From Akebia trifoliata (Eukaryota > Streptophyta > Magnoliopsida > Ranunculales > Lardizabalaceae), in the NCBI GenBank assembly GCA_017979445.1, contig CM030714.1:47631220-47695219 (forward strand): a stretch of 64,000 bases of DNA, written 5' to 3'. Under the pieces are notes generated by a model that was not told the DNA's origin, made no database searches, and was given only the letters and a program-made list of their open reading frames with translations. The translations under genes were made by a program, and so were the position numbers. Position 1 is the stretch's first letter; the number at the start of each line of letters is the position of its first letter. This document shows, piece after piece, positions 34,065 to 45,900 of the stretch.

Positions 34065-34250
34065 AAGGTCAAAGAATAAGGCCAATAGGTAGACTAGTAC
34101 CTCAACAGTCACGCCCGTGGGTTATCCTTTTGTCGGTGAGTTAACCTATCTTAGGTTAATAAAATCATCTAATATCAAAAGATTTGGACACGTCTATTAA
34201 AAAAAATCTTCCCTTATTTTCATCATTATAAGGGTTTCAATGGAATGGGT
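34065..34250 (+). repeat. Fragment of block A, copy 3 (A3)
   Basis: The words ttctagaaggtcaa.gaata, gttatccttttgtcggtgag and ttaacct match 17335-17480 in the same order, so block B2 is followed by the start of another block A. Homology fades after about 34250. Confidence 0.7.
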
Positions 34251-34539
34251 TTGGGTGGACATGATACCAACTGGGCCTTTTATGAAATCACAATATTTTG
34301 ATCCATATCTGATCGATTAACAATCATAATAGATCTATCAAAGCATGATCGATTCAGAACTAATCTAATAGGTTATCAAATTGGATCCTATCAAAATCTA
34401 AACCCTCCATCCAAATCTAGAGTTATCCAATAGATCATATTGAAATTGATCCTAACCCATTGACAACTTTAGGTAATATCATATGTGTTAATTTTAAAAC
34501 ATAGGAAAACCTTCAATCGTGTATACTGTAAAAATAAAT

Positions 34540-35345
34540 GAACTAAATCGATTCTGGGTACCATTGGGTGCTCATCTGATAAAACCTAATGGTTTGAGTT
34601 CCTATTGTTCGATTTCATATTGGACCTGACAGCTAAACGGTTCTAATAAAAAGTAAATCGAAACCGAGGTTTTCGGTTCCGGGTAAATGGTGCAACTTGG
34701 TCTAGATTAAATTGAGAACCGAACAAAACTGATAGCTTTGGACTGGTTTGGAATAAGTTGCGATTTGGTTATGGGTTAAGAAAATAGAGAATTGATCAAT
34801 TTGGTTTGATTCTTGGTGTAAGACTTGCATAGAATCAAATCAAATCAAGAACCACGTCCTTATATAATATATACATATTTATGAATAATTTTTAGGAGTT
34901 AAGATATAGATTAATGAATTTTTTTAATGGACAAATTAATGACTTTTTTTTTTTAATAATGGGGGTGTCCAAACCTATACGCCTAATTAGCAAGGGTGAG
35001 GCAATTATTCTTTTAGAGCACCATATCTTGCCTAAATCCCTTAGGTATATGCAATACCTCATAAACAACATATACTAGATAAATCAGGATAAATCCTTGT
35101 GAGTGGCCAATGAGGGAATTTGAACTCAATAGCTCTCCCTTTTTGGAAGATAAATTCATGTCTTATTATATAAAATTTCATGTTTATTATTATTTTTTTA
35201 TGTAGTTCATTAAAAATATGTTTAGTTCGTAGGATATTGGCACTCCATAGAACCAAATCGACCTTAGTTCAATTTGGATTGGTTCGGTTCTATTGGCATT
35301 TTGGTTGGGTTCTGGTTCTTATTTAATGAAAACAACCAATGTCGA
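34540..35345. repeat. GGTTC-rich inverted-repeat element, SINE inside
   Basis: Complementary words (aaccgaaccg-like and ggttcggttc) lie at both sides, for example near 34670-34730 and 35270-35310. Similar GGTTC-rich repeats occur at 58260-58810 and, more weakly, 36790-37080. Such elements are often hAT-like, but I found no clear ends. The SINE at 34940-35135 lies inside. Confidence 0.45.
34940..35135 (-). mobile_element. SINE (tRNA-derived), copy 4
   Basis: Minus strand: box B-like ATTGAGTTCAAATTCC (about 35115-35130), body GGCCACTCACAAGG, GGCAAGATATGGTGCTC, and 3' end TTTGGACACCCCCATTATT plus an A run. Same order as the SINE at 6690-6912. Confidence 0.68.
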
Positions 35346-35349
35346 TTTG

Positions 35350-37090
35350 GCCCAACGTCGTTCAAAATATCTTTACCCTCACAATACAAATACATTTGCA
35401 ATAGATGTATCCACATTATACAAACAAATATAACAATGAAATTCTCTCATTGAAATATCATAAGTTACATATCATCTATGATTGATCATTTCTATCTTTA
35501 TCACCATATTCATATCGCCTTCTAGGGGTTGAGTGGGGTTGGCGAAGAAATGTCTCACTTTCCCTATCATGTCTCTCTTATTTGCCCACACATTCGTTGT
35601 TATCACTAACAAAAAAATGAGACAACGATACATCGTGGGGGTGGTGGTGGAGAGAGTGAGGTTAGGGATAGTGGTGGGTCGGAAACGAGAATGTTGATAT
35701 TTAAAGAAAATGAAAATATTAATTTCATTCATTAGATGATTTTAATAAATTTAGTACTTAAAACTTAATTATTTTTTAAAATAATAAATTACTTTTTCAA
35801 GATAAGAATTGTAAAGTCACAATTGAAAATAATTATTTCCAACCTTAATTGAAATTTGAGGCTCTATTTTAAACATAGACTGAGAGTCTAGGATGAAAAG
35901 AAAAATACACATTTTTTGTATGTCATACACTCATACTTGCTTCAAGAGATTTGTCCAAATTTTGTAAGAATCCATTATTTTTATCATCCCTATGAGTTTC
36001 TTCTCGTTTTAGTCGTACATTTGATGAAGAATCTTAAATGTGGTTCGAGACAAATGAATTTAGAATAAATATAAAGGCAGATAAATTATTTAATAGTGTT
36101 TTAAAGGCTATATATATTGAATAAATAAAAGAGAAATTTAACATATAAATATTATTTTTAGATAAAATTTTAAAATTACCCAATAATATTTTAATGCTTA
36201 TATTTTTAGTCAATAAAAAAAATATAATTAATGAATTTTATTTCAAAAACTTAAAATACTTCCGTCGACTTCATGGATATAGTAGATTATACAATACACT
36301 ATGATTTTAGAGCTTGGTATCTTGTCCCTCTTACATGCCAAGTCCAAATTATCTATTTTTTTTTTTTTTTGGATGAATAGCTATTTAAACTATTTTAAAA
36401 TAATTTATTTTATATACATGGTAATTTTTTTCTCAAGCCAAGTCCAGATTAGTGGATGCTCAATTACATCATTTTATATCTATATAAAGAAATTTGACAG
36501 TTATCTCCCTTTTGTTTCAATCTTTATCTCCCATAAAGAATGTTTCTATGGGCAATTTCAATTTTAATTTTTTTTTTTCTCTCCTCTCTTTTTTTAAGAA
36601 TCACTCCAAATTTATTACATTTCCTCTTTTACCCTTTATTTCAAAATATTCTTTAAATTTTATACATTATTTTTCCTCTTCCCATCTTTGTCAATAATAC
36701 CCTTCTAACTATAGTGTCTCTTTCCTCTTTAACCCCAAAGAGTATGCACTAGCCTTAGCACGTCACTACTCACTCTAGCACTATAGTACCCTAAGGGTGT
36801 CAATTACTTGATGTACTTAAAATCGACCAATCGATTTTGGGTTTACCATTAAGAATCCGATCATTTCGAGTCTGGTTCTAAGTGGCTATCTTGAGAACTT
36901 GATAAGAATCAGGTCTCATTTCAGGTACTCTACGAGTATTCAATAGGTACACAACTAGTAAATTTATTTTCTTTATAATAAAATTAGTTATTTAATTAAA
37001 TATGTAGAAGTAAATGTACTTGAAATAAAATTAATGATCCCTATGATAATTTTTATGATTTTATTTTAAAAAGTTTGACTTATTTTACGA
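35350..37090. other. AT-rich intergenic, no gene seen
   Basis: The short open frames (35472-35732, 36301-36567, 36494-36697) are phenylalanine/serine-rich readings of low-complexity sequence. Sequence from 36790 resembles the GGTTC-rich repeat family. Confidence 0.45.
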
Positions 37091-37099
37091 TTTTGATTC

Positions 37100-37390
37100 C
37101 AAAGACACTACGTGAAAACTAACAAATTTGATGTGTCAAAGCTCGCAAATTTTAGAAATCACATTTCAACGGACCATGGCCTTTGAAATTTTTTACGTTC
37201 CCCAATTCAGCGGCTTAGAGCAATCAAATTTCTCCTATCCTCCATTAATTTGACAATTTTGATCTATTGAAAAAAAAAATTGACAATGAAAAATTTCATG
37301 ACTTCGTCCGTCAAATTTTATGAAATTTGTCAGTCTTGAGCTGTCAAATATAAGTTTTTTTTTTCATGTTGTGGGATCTCGTACCTAAAG
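37100..37390 (+). repeat. Dispersed repeat C, copy 2
   Basis: Counterpart of 2240-2460, same strand and order of words. Confidence 0.5.
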
Positions 37391-37462
37391 TTGAAATCGA
37401 CCCACCCCACTACTACACACTCATATGCTTTCTAGATTTCTATAAAAAGCAAATATGGAAAA

Positions 37463-37639
37463 GAGTCGTGTTGGAGCAACCTTAGGATTGTACCTCATAT
37501 TGCACATCATGGCGTGAAAGGTGGTTATATGTACTTTTTTTATCTTGTATCTCGATGATAAACATCTTTAGTTCCCCCACATACTTTCATGTCTACCTCT
37601 GCGATAAGAGACAATCTTGAGGCCACTTTAGCATTATTC
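37463..37639. mobile_element. GAGTCGTG-family MITE, subgroup B
   Basis: Left end GAGTCGTGTTGGAGCAAC; right-end complement GAATAATGCTAAAGTGGCC. Core tatcttgtatctcgatga. Flanks TATGGAAAA and CATGGAAAA match at 8 of 9. Confidence 0.8.
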
Positions 37640-37844
37640 CATGGAAAAATGTAGGTCATGTTAATGCGTGTCTTTAAGGCACACGTTAAAGTGCATTAAT
37701 TATACATAGGAAATTGAATTTTGTATTGAAAATGCCCTCAATAATTTTTTTTATCATCAAAATATCTTTAAATGTTTATTCCCCTAGGTGAGCACATCTT
37801 AACGAGACGTTAAAATGTGGAAAAAATTATTTAAAAGACTCTCG

Positions 37845-38420
37845 TGAAAGGGTTTCTTTCTAAATAGTCCCTAAATTTTGCGTGTTAACTAGATAGGACA
37901 TTTAGTAAACTTTTTTTCTTTCTTAATGGTCCTTCGTACAGTCGAGTTCATAATTTTTACTATTGAACTCGATGCTTTTTTTATTTATGTTGAGTTCATA
38001 TTTTTTATTGTTGAACTCACCACTATTTACTATCGAGTTCACAATTTTTGTAAACGTGGTGAAGTTGACATTGGTAAAATTCACCAATTTAAAAAAAATT
38101 TTTTTGACTAAAATACATGAAAAAATCGATTAAAAACTTGAGATAACAACTTGTTTAAATACTTTCAAATAATAAAAAAATCACTATTGATCGATTTTCA
38201 AATAAGAATTAGTGAAAAAAATTGAAAAAATCTTATATATATTATTAAAATGTTTGAAAATCTTTTTGAAAATGATTATTTTTTTAAAAATCCTTTCTCA
38301 TGAAATGAAGCCTCTAAATTTGATTAAGATGTCAAAATTCCCGTTTTTGAATGAAAACGATAATTTCAAGTAATTAGAACTTTCAATTGTGAGAAATGTG
38401 GGAGATGAGGTTTAGGTACC
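37845..38420 (+). repeat. Dispersed repeat D, copy 1
   Basis: Aligns with 61645-62210 on the same strand: aatagtccctaa.ttttg, a run of TCGAGTTCAC-like words, gactaaaatacatgaaaaaa, and a 3' part with tgagaaatgtggga. It codes nothing. Together the two copies bracket the gene-rich part of the window. Confidence 0.65.
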
Positions 38421-38579
38421 ATTTACAATGAAGCCCCTAATCTATCATATTTTTACCTGCTAAAGCGTCTTAAATGCCCCTCCAAGACCAAACATTTATA
38501 GTAGTTAATAACATAAAATACTTGCCCAAAGATATGAACACCCACCGAATAAGAAGACTCCCACACACGCGTAGTATCT

Positions 38580-38656
38580 CTCACGTGCCACGAGTGAGAC
38601 GAATCAATGGCCCATTGTTTGAGGTGAGATATTTATCCGATTTTCTCTATAAATAC
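38580..38656 (+). promoter_or_regulatory. Promoter of the RMA1-like gene
   Basis: A TATA box (tataaata, 38648-38655) lies about 30 bp before a CT-rich leader. A G-box/ABRE core cacgtg sits near 38582, preceded by cacacgcg. ABRE-type boxes are common in stress-responsive genes, which would fit RMA-type ligases, but no activity is shown. Confidence 0.6.
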
Positions 38657-38679
38657 TGCCTTAAATTAGGATTCTCAAC

Positions 38680-40565
38680 CATCTCTTTCCAACTCTCTTT
38701 CGTATTCTGTTTCTTTTTTTCTCTGAAAATTTCTCTCTGTTTGTTCTATATTTCTTATTCTCTCATCGTTTGATCCGCCATTAAAGTTCTGTTACAAAAG
38801 CTTTCTGTAAACTTCAGAATCAGAACTGATCGATCTCTCACGCGCCTTGAACTAACGGTACGAGATCGAAATCCTTTTTGGAGAACTTCAATAGATGGAT
38901 CACTGTAGAAATCTATGAATTTTTTTTTTTTTTTGATTTTCTATTTTTGTTGATTGGATGGATGTTTCTTGCTTCTGGATCGAGAAGAATATATTTGCGT
39001 TTTCGAGTTTTGTTCATCGATGAATGGTCAGATTCAGCCTTTTCTCTTTTCCCCCCTATTGTTTCTGCGTGTGTGTGTGTGTGTGTGTTTTTTTTTTTAA
39101 GATGAAAATCGAAAATCTTGGTTTGAATGATGGATTGGATGGTTGTTGTTCTGAGATGAAAATCGTTTTTTTCCTCTCTTTCTCTTTTTAGTTAAAATCG
39201 TTAGTAGAGAAACTACTTGTTTTGTCAAAAAGGAGATCCAGATTATTATTATTATTATTATTTTTGCTTTTGGAAAAAAATAGCTTGAGTCGATTCCGAA
39301 AAGATAAAAATTGTCTCCGATAGGATTCTTTGGGCAAATCATCCGTCTCCTGATTGTCTTGGATTTACGATCTCTACCTGATTCGCAATTCTTATCTTCT
39401 TTCAAAAGTTATTTGTTATTAAGCAATTTTTTAAAAGATTTTCAGGCTTAAGAAGTCAACATCCCTTATGCCCTTTCCCATTGAATCGTGGCTTAAGCTC
39501 CGAAATTGTTTAGGCAATTTATTTTTATTTTTATTTATCAGATTTTCTATATTTCCCTTTCTCTTCCACCCCTTTTTTAAGTTTAAGGCTCTATTTAAAC
39601 TCAGCCAACCTGAATATTTCAATTGAGCCATTAAAGGGTTTCGGATGACTCTAAGCTTCTTGATTCGTCCTTGAAAAGAATATCTTTTCACCCAAGAAAC
39701 CTCTGGTGGTGTTTCCTTAATGAGTAGGCTTGGAGATTCTTTTTATATGATATTTTTGGCGTTTTCTCCCATAACTGAACTAAGTGGTAAAAGTTGAATC
39801 CATTTCTTTTACAGTTTTGGAACGAAAGTATGATTCAATTCGAAATGTTTTACAAACAAAGCCAAAAACCATAGTTAGATTACATAGATTGAATTAACCT
39901 TCAAATACAACAACTGTTGCCTTTATTCCTGTTTTAATTGTTGTAATCCTGTTATTTTAGAATCTCTATAATTTAAGTTTGTAGTATTATGTTTGTAATC
40001 AAGAAAATTCGAAAAATTGGATTATAGTGTGTTACAATCGATCACCGATGCCTACAATTATTTGGTGTTGTGTTACCCACATTTACTTGTAATCTTTCCC
40101 TTTCTTATAATTCATCCTAATTTTCTCATTACCATAGAGTTTAGAGAAATTTTCCAAAACGTTATCAACTTTTGAAGAAAGACTACCCATTCTGGCTAAT
40201 TGTTCATTTTAATTCCCAAAACATGAAGAGCAGCGAGATCACAGATTTTTCAAAGTGATGATCTCGATGGTTTAAAGTAGCAAGATCGCTAATTTTTTCT
40301 CCTTAAAAGTGGCAATCTCCGTACTTTAAACAAGAGTGATTGTCACTTTGAACAGTAAGTTTGAAGCAGAATTTTATCATATTCAGGTCTCGAAATGGTA
40401 ATTTACCCTAGGGAGTTTACTTACGTATTGGTAGATAATCCATCTTTTTTTAATGCTTTTGGTTGCTGTCTGCTTGCGAATATGTTGGAATACAAGATTC
40501 TAATCTTTCTCTCTTTTCCTCCGATCAATAGATTGGTTGCAAAAGGAAACATTTGGAAACAAAAC
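38680..40565 (+). other. 5' UTR and 5'-UTR intron of the RMA1-like gene
   Basis: The leader exon runs from about 38680 to 38857 and ends actaacG|GTACGAG. The best acceptor before the start codon is the pyrimidine-rich tctctcttttcctccgatcaatag, ending at 40532, so the intron would be about 1.67 kb. The last 33 bp of UTR run into ATG 40566. An alternative acceptor at about 40386 would add 57 residues in frame. A GT microsatellite lies in the intron near 39069-39089. Confidence 0.6.
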
Positions 40566-41339
40566 ATGGCACTAGAGCAATATTTTCATGAGGCCTATGC
40601 CCACCACGACATGGTGGATGGAGAAGACGAATTGTCTTCACAGAAGAAGTGGAAATCTGTCGCTGATGTTTCAATAACAGCACCAGACAACACTACTAAT
40701 GGTTGTTTCGACTGCAACATCTGCCTGGATCATGCTCGGGATCCTGTTGTCACGCTCTGTGGCCACCTCTACTGTTGGCCATGTATTTACAAGTGGCTTC
40801 ACTTCCAAACCAATTCCTCAGAACCAGAGCTGCAGCGGCAACAGTCACGATGCCCTGTCTGTAAGGCCGATGTGTCGCACACTACATTGGTCCCTTTATA
40901 CGTCCATGGACACTCCTCCCCAGAAGTTGAATCTAATGGCAAGGGATCCTCTTGTGGTCGTGGTCTAGAGATACCGAGTAGGCCTCCTGCTTGTGGAGTC
41001 CATGCCATGATCACAACAGCTACTACTCCTACTAGGTTGAATCAGAATCAACAATATTACCCACAAAATTACAGTAATTATGCTGCAGCAGCAGCACCTA
41101 TGTTCAATCTTGGAGGAATGATGACACATCCGATGGTGGGTATGTTTGGGGAAATGGTGTACGGACGAGTGTTTGGGAATTCGAGTGAGGTAGATTTTTA
41201 TGGATATCAGAATTCGAACCAACTAATGGGGAGTAGGAGTCCGAGGGTGAGAAGGCGAGAGATGAAGGCTGAGAAATCGCTTAATAGAATTTCCATCTTC
41301 CTCTTTTGCTGTTTTGTGTTGTGCCTTCTCCTATTCTGA
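40566..41339 (+). CDS. RMA1: RMA1-like E3 ubiquitin-protein ligase, ER-anchored RING
   Basis: A 257-aa protein, one exon. A C3HC4 RING finger spans residues about 50-99 (CNICLD, TLCGHLYCWPCIYKW, CPVCKADV), then SHTTLVPLY. Gly/Met-rich sequence leads to PRVRRREMKAEKSLNRI and a C-terminal hydrophobic anchor of about 16 residues (IFLFCCFVLCLLLF). This order and the C-terminus match Arabidopsis RMA1, a tail-anchored ligase of the ER membrane that transfers ubiquitin from E2 enzymes; relatives act on ER clients and aquaporins under stress. The open frame extends upstream to 40395, but MALEQ is where the family begins and a strong splice acceptor lies just before it, so I start at 40566. Whether it is the RMA1 orthologue or another RMA member is not settled. 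Confidence 0.9.
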   Translation: MALEQYFHEAYAHHDMVDGEDELSSQKKWKSVADVSITAPDNTTNGCFDCNICLDHARDPVVTLCGHLYCWPCIYKWLHFQTNSSEPELQRQQSRCPVCKADVSHTTLVPLYVHGHSSPEVESNGKGSSCGRGLEIPSRPPACGVHAMITTATTPTRLNQNQQYYPQNYSNYAAAAAPMFNLGGMMTHPMVGMFGEMVYGRVFGNSSEVDFYGYQNSNQLMGSRSPRVRRREMKAEKSLNRISIFLFCCFVLCLLLF

Positions 41340-42756
41340 TTGTATCTGTTAGAAGTCGCAATCTCTCTCTTATTTCACCCTTCTGTATACTTGTAAAGAT
41401 CACTGAGTTTCGCCTGATTTTATATAGCGCCCATCAAGGCCTTTTATGTTTATTCTAAGAACCAAATTAGCTGTTCAAATTGTTATTGATCAATCCAAGA
41501 ACCAAGTAAGTCTGGTTTTCTCTTCAAGAGAAGCAACAAGCAACAAAACCCTTTTTCGCAGAAGAAGCAAACCAGATCTCCTTATATAGAAACTTATATT
41601 ACAAGGCTTTAAAGGTATAACAAGCAAAGCATCCTTTTTAATCTAAATGTGTCAGTGAAGTTATATCAAAGTCTAAAGAGGAGAAAATAGGCGTGAAAAA
41701 CTATTTTTCCTACACGACTCCATTTTGAAAATCATATCAAGCCCTCAACATGACTGTCCAATATTTTTTTATAATCTCATACATACTCAAGTTATTGGAT
41801 TTTGGTATTAAGGACACACTTAACGTGTGCCCTTAATTTGGGATGGAATTGGTAGACTCATCAAGGTGAGCTCATCTATTCACACACAATCTCGAGTGTG
41901 TATAACTGTATATGTGAGATTTAATAGTTGAGATTTATCTCAGAAATCCATAAAATATTCTTGAAATATATCTCTTATCTTAAGTGTTGGATCTCACACA
42001 AAACATCACGATTCACCAAATGGTACATCAATATAATTGAAAGAGAAATATATCAATGTCCTTCACCATGACTCATCCTTCTCTGGATGATCCCTCTCAA
42101 AATATTGGGTAAGTTTTATACTTTTGGCCATACTCAACAACTTGGTTCTTGATTTTTCAATATAAATATAAATAATTAAAAGGTGGAATGTACTGAACGA
42201 CCATGAAGAGTCTGAATCAAAATCCTTATTTGAGGCATGTGGACTGTCACATTGAGCCAAATGACACCTTAGCCCTCTTGATTGTAACCCCATCTCTTGT
42301 ATAAATATTATTTAATCTGATAGAACACAGATATAAGTGCTTTGACCTCAAAATTTGAATTTCAAAAATACTTTTATCTTAACATTTACATTTAATATAA
42401 TCAATGTCCTTTTACTTAAAAATCAAAAAAATTGTCATAGTAGATCTCTAAAATCAAGTTGGTTAGTTTTTAAAATTACAACATTTACCTTATTCCCCCT
42501 CCCCTCAAAAAAAAATACAAAAAATATTTTTTTACCATATAATCTTCACAATTATCATTTAATTAAATTTTAAATTATAAATCAACCCTTCAAATACATC
42601 CTCATAATAATTATAAATCCAAGTTAAATGATATATCTTATATAGACCATGGTTTTATAAAACCATGACCTCAAATGGCAAGTGAAGTCAACCTCGCGAG
42701 TCGCTTGAACTTGTAACGCAAGCAACTCCAATATTCCTCGAGATTTCATCTAGTAA
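41340..42756. other. Intergenic between RMA1-like and AspRS genes
   Basis: 3' UTR of the RING gene, then AT-rich sequence. A short inverted pair (gacacacttaacgtgtgccc, 41812-41831) resembles words near 31680, 37680 and 50480 and may be a worn MITE. No gene seen. Confidence 0.4.
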
Positions 42757-42925
42757 GCTTAAGGACTATCAACGGTCTGAATCTGAGGACTTTTCTTCTT
42801 TTATGTCATCTTACCTAGCTAAGCTCGAGATTCCAACTTGTGAACCTAAGGACTATCCAACGGCCTGAATCTGAGGATTTTTCCTCTTTTTTATCTCATC
42901 TTACCTTAGCTAGCTTTAATCCCAA
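42757..42925 (+). repeat. 86-bp tandem duplication upstream of AspRS start
   Basis: Two units (42757-42842 and 42843-42925) share aaggactatc, aacgg.ctgaatctgagga, a CT-rich stretch and tcatcttacc.tagcta. The second ends about 40 bp before the start codon, so the copies probably span the promoter or leader of the gene. Confidence 0.8.
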
Positions 42926-42967
42926 GCCTTCTCTTCTCTGAGATTCAACATTCACACGACGCACAGT

Positions 42968-45900
42968 ATGTCTTCCGAAGGCGAAGCAGTTGCAGTTGCA
43001 GGAGAAGTAGAGAAGGTTACTCTAAGCAAAAAGGCAGCAAAGAAAGAAGCCATGAAATTGGAGAAACTCAAGCGCCAAGAAGAAGCTGCAGCCGCAGTTG
43101 CCATTGCAAACTCTGCAGAATCCGATCTTCTCTCTGCAAATTATGGTGATGTTCCTCTCAAAGATTTGCAATCGAAGGCTGTTAGTGGTCAAAACTGGAC
43201 CAAAATCTCATCTCTCGATGAAAATTTGAAAGATCAAGATGTTCTGATCCGTGGGAGAGTCCATACAACGCGTACTGTAGGGAAGAACATTGCGTTCTTG
43301 GTTTTGAGAGAGAAGGGTTTTACCGTACAGTGTGTGTTAACGGTCGCACTAGATCTCGTTAGTAAACCAATGGTGAAGTTTGCTTCGAGTTTGAACAGAG
43401 AATCTCATGTTGATATCAAAGGGATTGTTTCCGTCCCAAGTAAACCGATCACGGGCGCATCACAACAAGTAATTTAGGTTTTTTATTTTATTTTATATAT
43501 ATATATAGTTTGGGACTTTCAAAACCCTAAAAGATTATCTTTTTTTTGTTTTATAGGTGGAAATTCAAGTCAGAAAAATTTATTGTATTAGTAAAGCTGT
43601 GCCGAATCTACCAATCAATATTGAGGATGCTGCGCGAAGTGAAGTTGAAATTGAGAAAGCTTTACAGGTAAATTTGATTTCTTTAATTTGGGGTTAAATT
43701 AATTTGTGTTCTTTGTTGTCTAATTCGAATGTCTCAATTTGCAAATATTGGCAACAATGTAGTTATTCTTCAAGTGAAAAATGAAAAGCTCCAACAAAAT
43801 GATCTTCACTAGTTAAAAAAAATGAATTCTAGTTGCCTCTATTTGTTTGTTTCGTAGATATGTTATTTTATTTTTTTAATGTTGCAGGCAGGAGAGCAAT
43901 TTGTTCGTGTTAACCAGGACACACGGTTAAACTTCAGGGTTCTCGACATGCGCACACCTGCTAATCAAGGAATTTTTCGAATTCAATGTCAAGTTGAAAA
44001 TGTACATTCACATCTTCTAGATTAATTTCATCTTGTTTTCCCCTTCATGGATAATTCTATGTCTTTTAGGAACGTTTATAGCAATCGTGTTTGCTTTGGA
44101 ACCTTACTTTTTGAGTTTTTTAGTCTATCTCAGAGTATCTACAAAGCTGAAGTTTCTTTTTATTACTGTTTTCTAGATGCCAAGGTGTGAGGTGATAGAG
44201 AGAGGCATTTCAGCCTCGATGCGTAACTGTTATGAGCGTGCACTTTTAAACTAGATAAATAATTAATATACAAAAATAAATTTTACAAAAAAGTCCAGTG
44301 AAAGAGAAAAGTTGGGGAAGACCCATAGTTTCAGACTTTCATCCTTTTAAGTTTTAACCCCTCGAAGAAGAAACACTAGAATTTATATATGGTGTGAAAA
44401 ATAACTCTTAACTAGAAAATCATATTAGGTGAAGTTCTCTAGTGGAAAAAGGGATGTTGGAGGAGTAGTGTAGTGCCGTAAGAAGATGTCTTATTGCGTG
44501 GTAATTTGGGGGGATTTGGTGAGGAAGGTGAATTTGGAAGATTTTCTATGTAATTAGGGTAATGTGAGGGTTTTGGTGAGGTAAATTTGAAAGATTTTGT
44601 ATTTAATTGGGTTTAATACTGGTGGTTTTGATGAGGTGAATTTTGAAGATTTTCGTTGTAATTGGGAAATTCCATAATGGGATTGCGGGTCATAACCAAT
44701 AGTTATGTGGTGCCACAGGACGATTTTTTTTACTACCATTGTGGAAATCCTTGGGGATCGTGGGTCTTAATTTGTAATGAGATTCCTTCCATTTTCATTC
44801 GACTCTTTCTTTTTGGAGATCATTGAGAAATCTCTTCTTTCTCTAGCAATATATGTTCTTCTTGCCATATTAATAGATTTTTTTGTTCTCTACAAAAAAA
44901 AAGAGCCATGTATTTTAATCGAGTTATAGTATTGTGCAGATATTTAGGCAATTCTTATTGTCTGAAGGATTTGTTGGGATCCATACTCCAAAGTTGATAG
45001 GAGGCTCAAGTGAAGGTGGTTCAGCTGTTTTCAAACTTGATTATAAAGGTCAACCTGCATGCTTAGCACAATCACCGCAGCTCCACAAGCAAATGGCAAT
45101 TTGTGGTGATTTTGGGCGTGTTTTTGAGATTGGCCCTGTTTTTAGAGCAGAGGACTCCTTTACGCATAGACATTTGTGTGAATTTACTGGTCTTGATGTT
45201 GAAATGGAGATTTTTGAGCATTATTTTGAGGTAATGGGCACTTTTGGGGGTTTCCTTGTGCATGCGACTAGAGTTAATGATATAGATTACCCATGTTTTA
45301 CTGAGGAATTGTGTTTTTAATGCAGGTGATGGACATTGTGGATCGCCTATTTGTTGCAATGTTTGACAGTTTGAATGAGAATTGCAAAACGGAGCTTGAG
45401 GCTATCAAAAAGCAGTATCCGTTTGAACCTTTAAAGGTGAAATATCATTTTTTGACTATCAAATTTGAATTTTGATTTACTATTTAAAAAGTTTGAAGCA
45501 ATTTGATGCCTTCATATTTGTGTATATATATAAAATTATTGACATTGTATTGGATGTGGCAGTACTTACGGAACACCTTGCGACTTACTTTCCAAGAAGG
45601 GGTTCAAATGCTCAAGGTACGAAGAACACAAATTTTCATTTTTCCATTACCTATAAAAAATAAAATAGTGATTAAGTAAGTTGGTGAAGGTTACATACAT
45701 TATTAAATAGACAATAAATGCTTTAGGCATCATGGCATTATAATATGAAGGAGGAATTTGGTAATGTGATCCTTTGGATTGTAGGGATGGCCCAAATCTC
45801 ACAACTTCAAAGAGGAAACCACTAGAAAGAGTTTGATTTTAGATTGGATGGTATTGAGATGATTAAGAACGTCTGAAACTTTTCAATCACCAAGTCAATG

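Noticed and set aside
40395..40565. 57-residue N-terminal extension of the RMA1-like protein
   Set aside because: RMA proteins start at MAL..., the extension has no RMA-like content, and the tctctcttttcctccgatcaatag acceptor at 40532 places most of it in the 5'-UTR intron.
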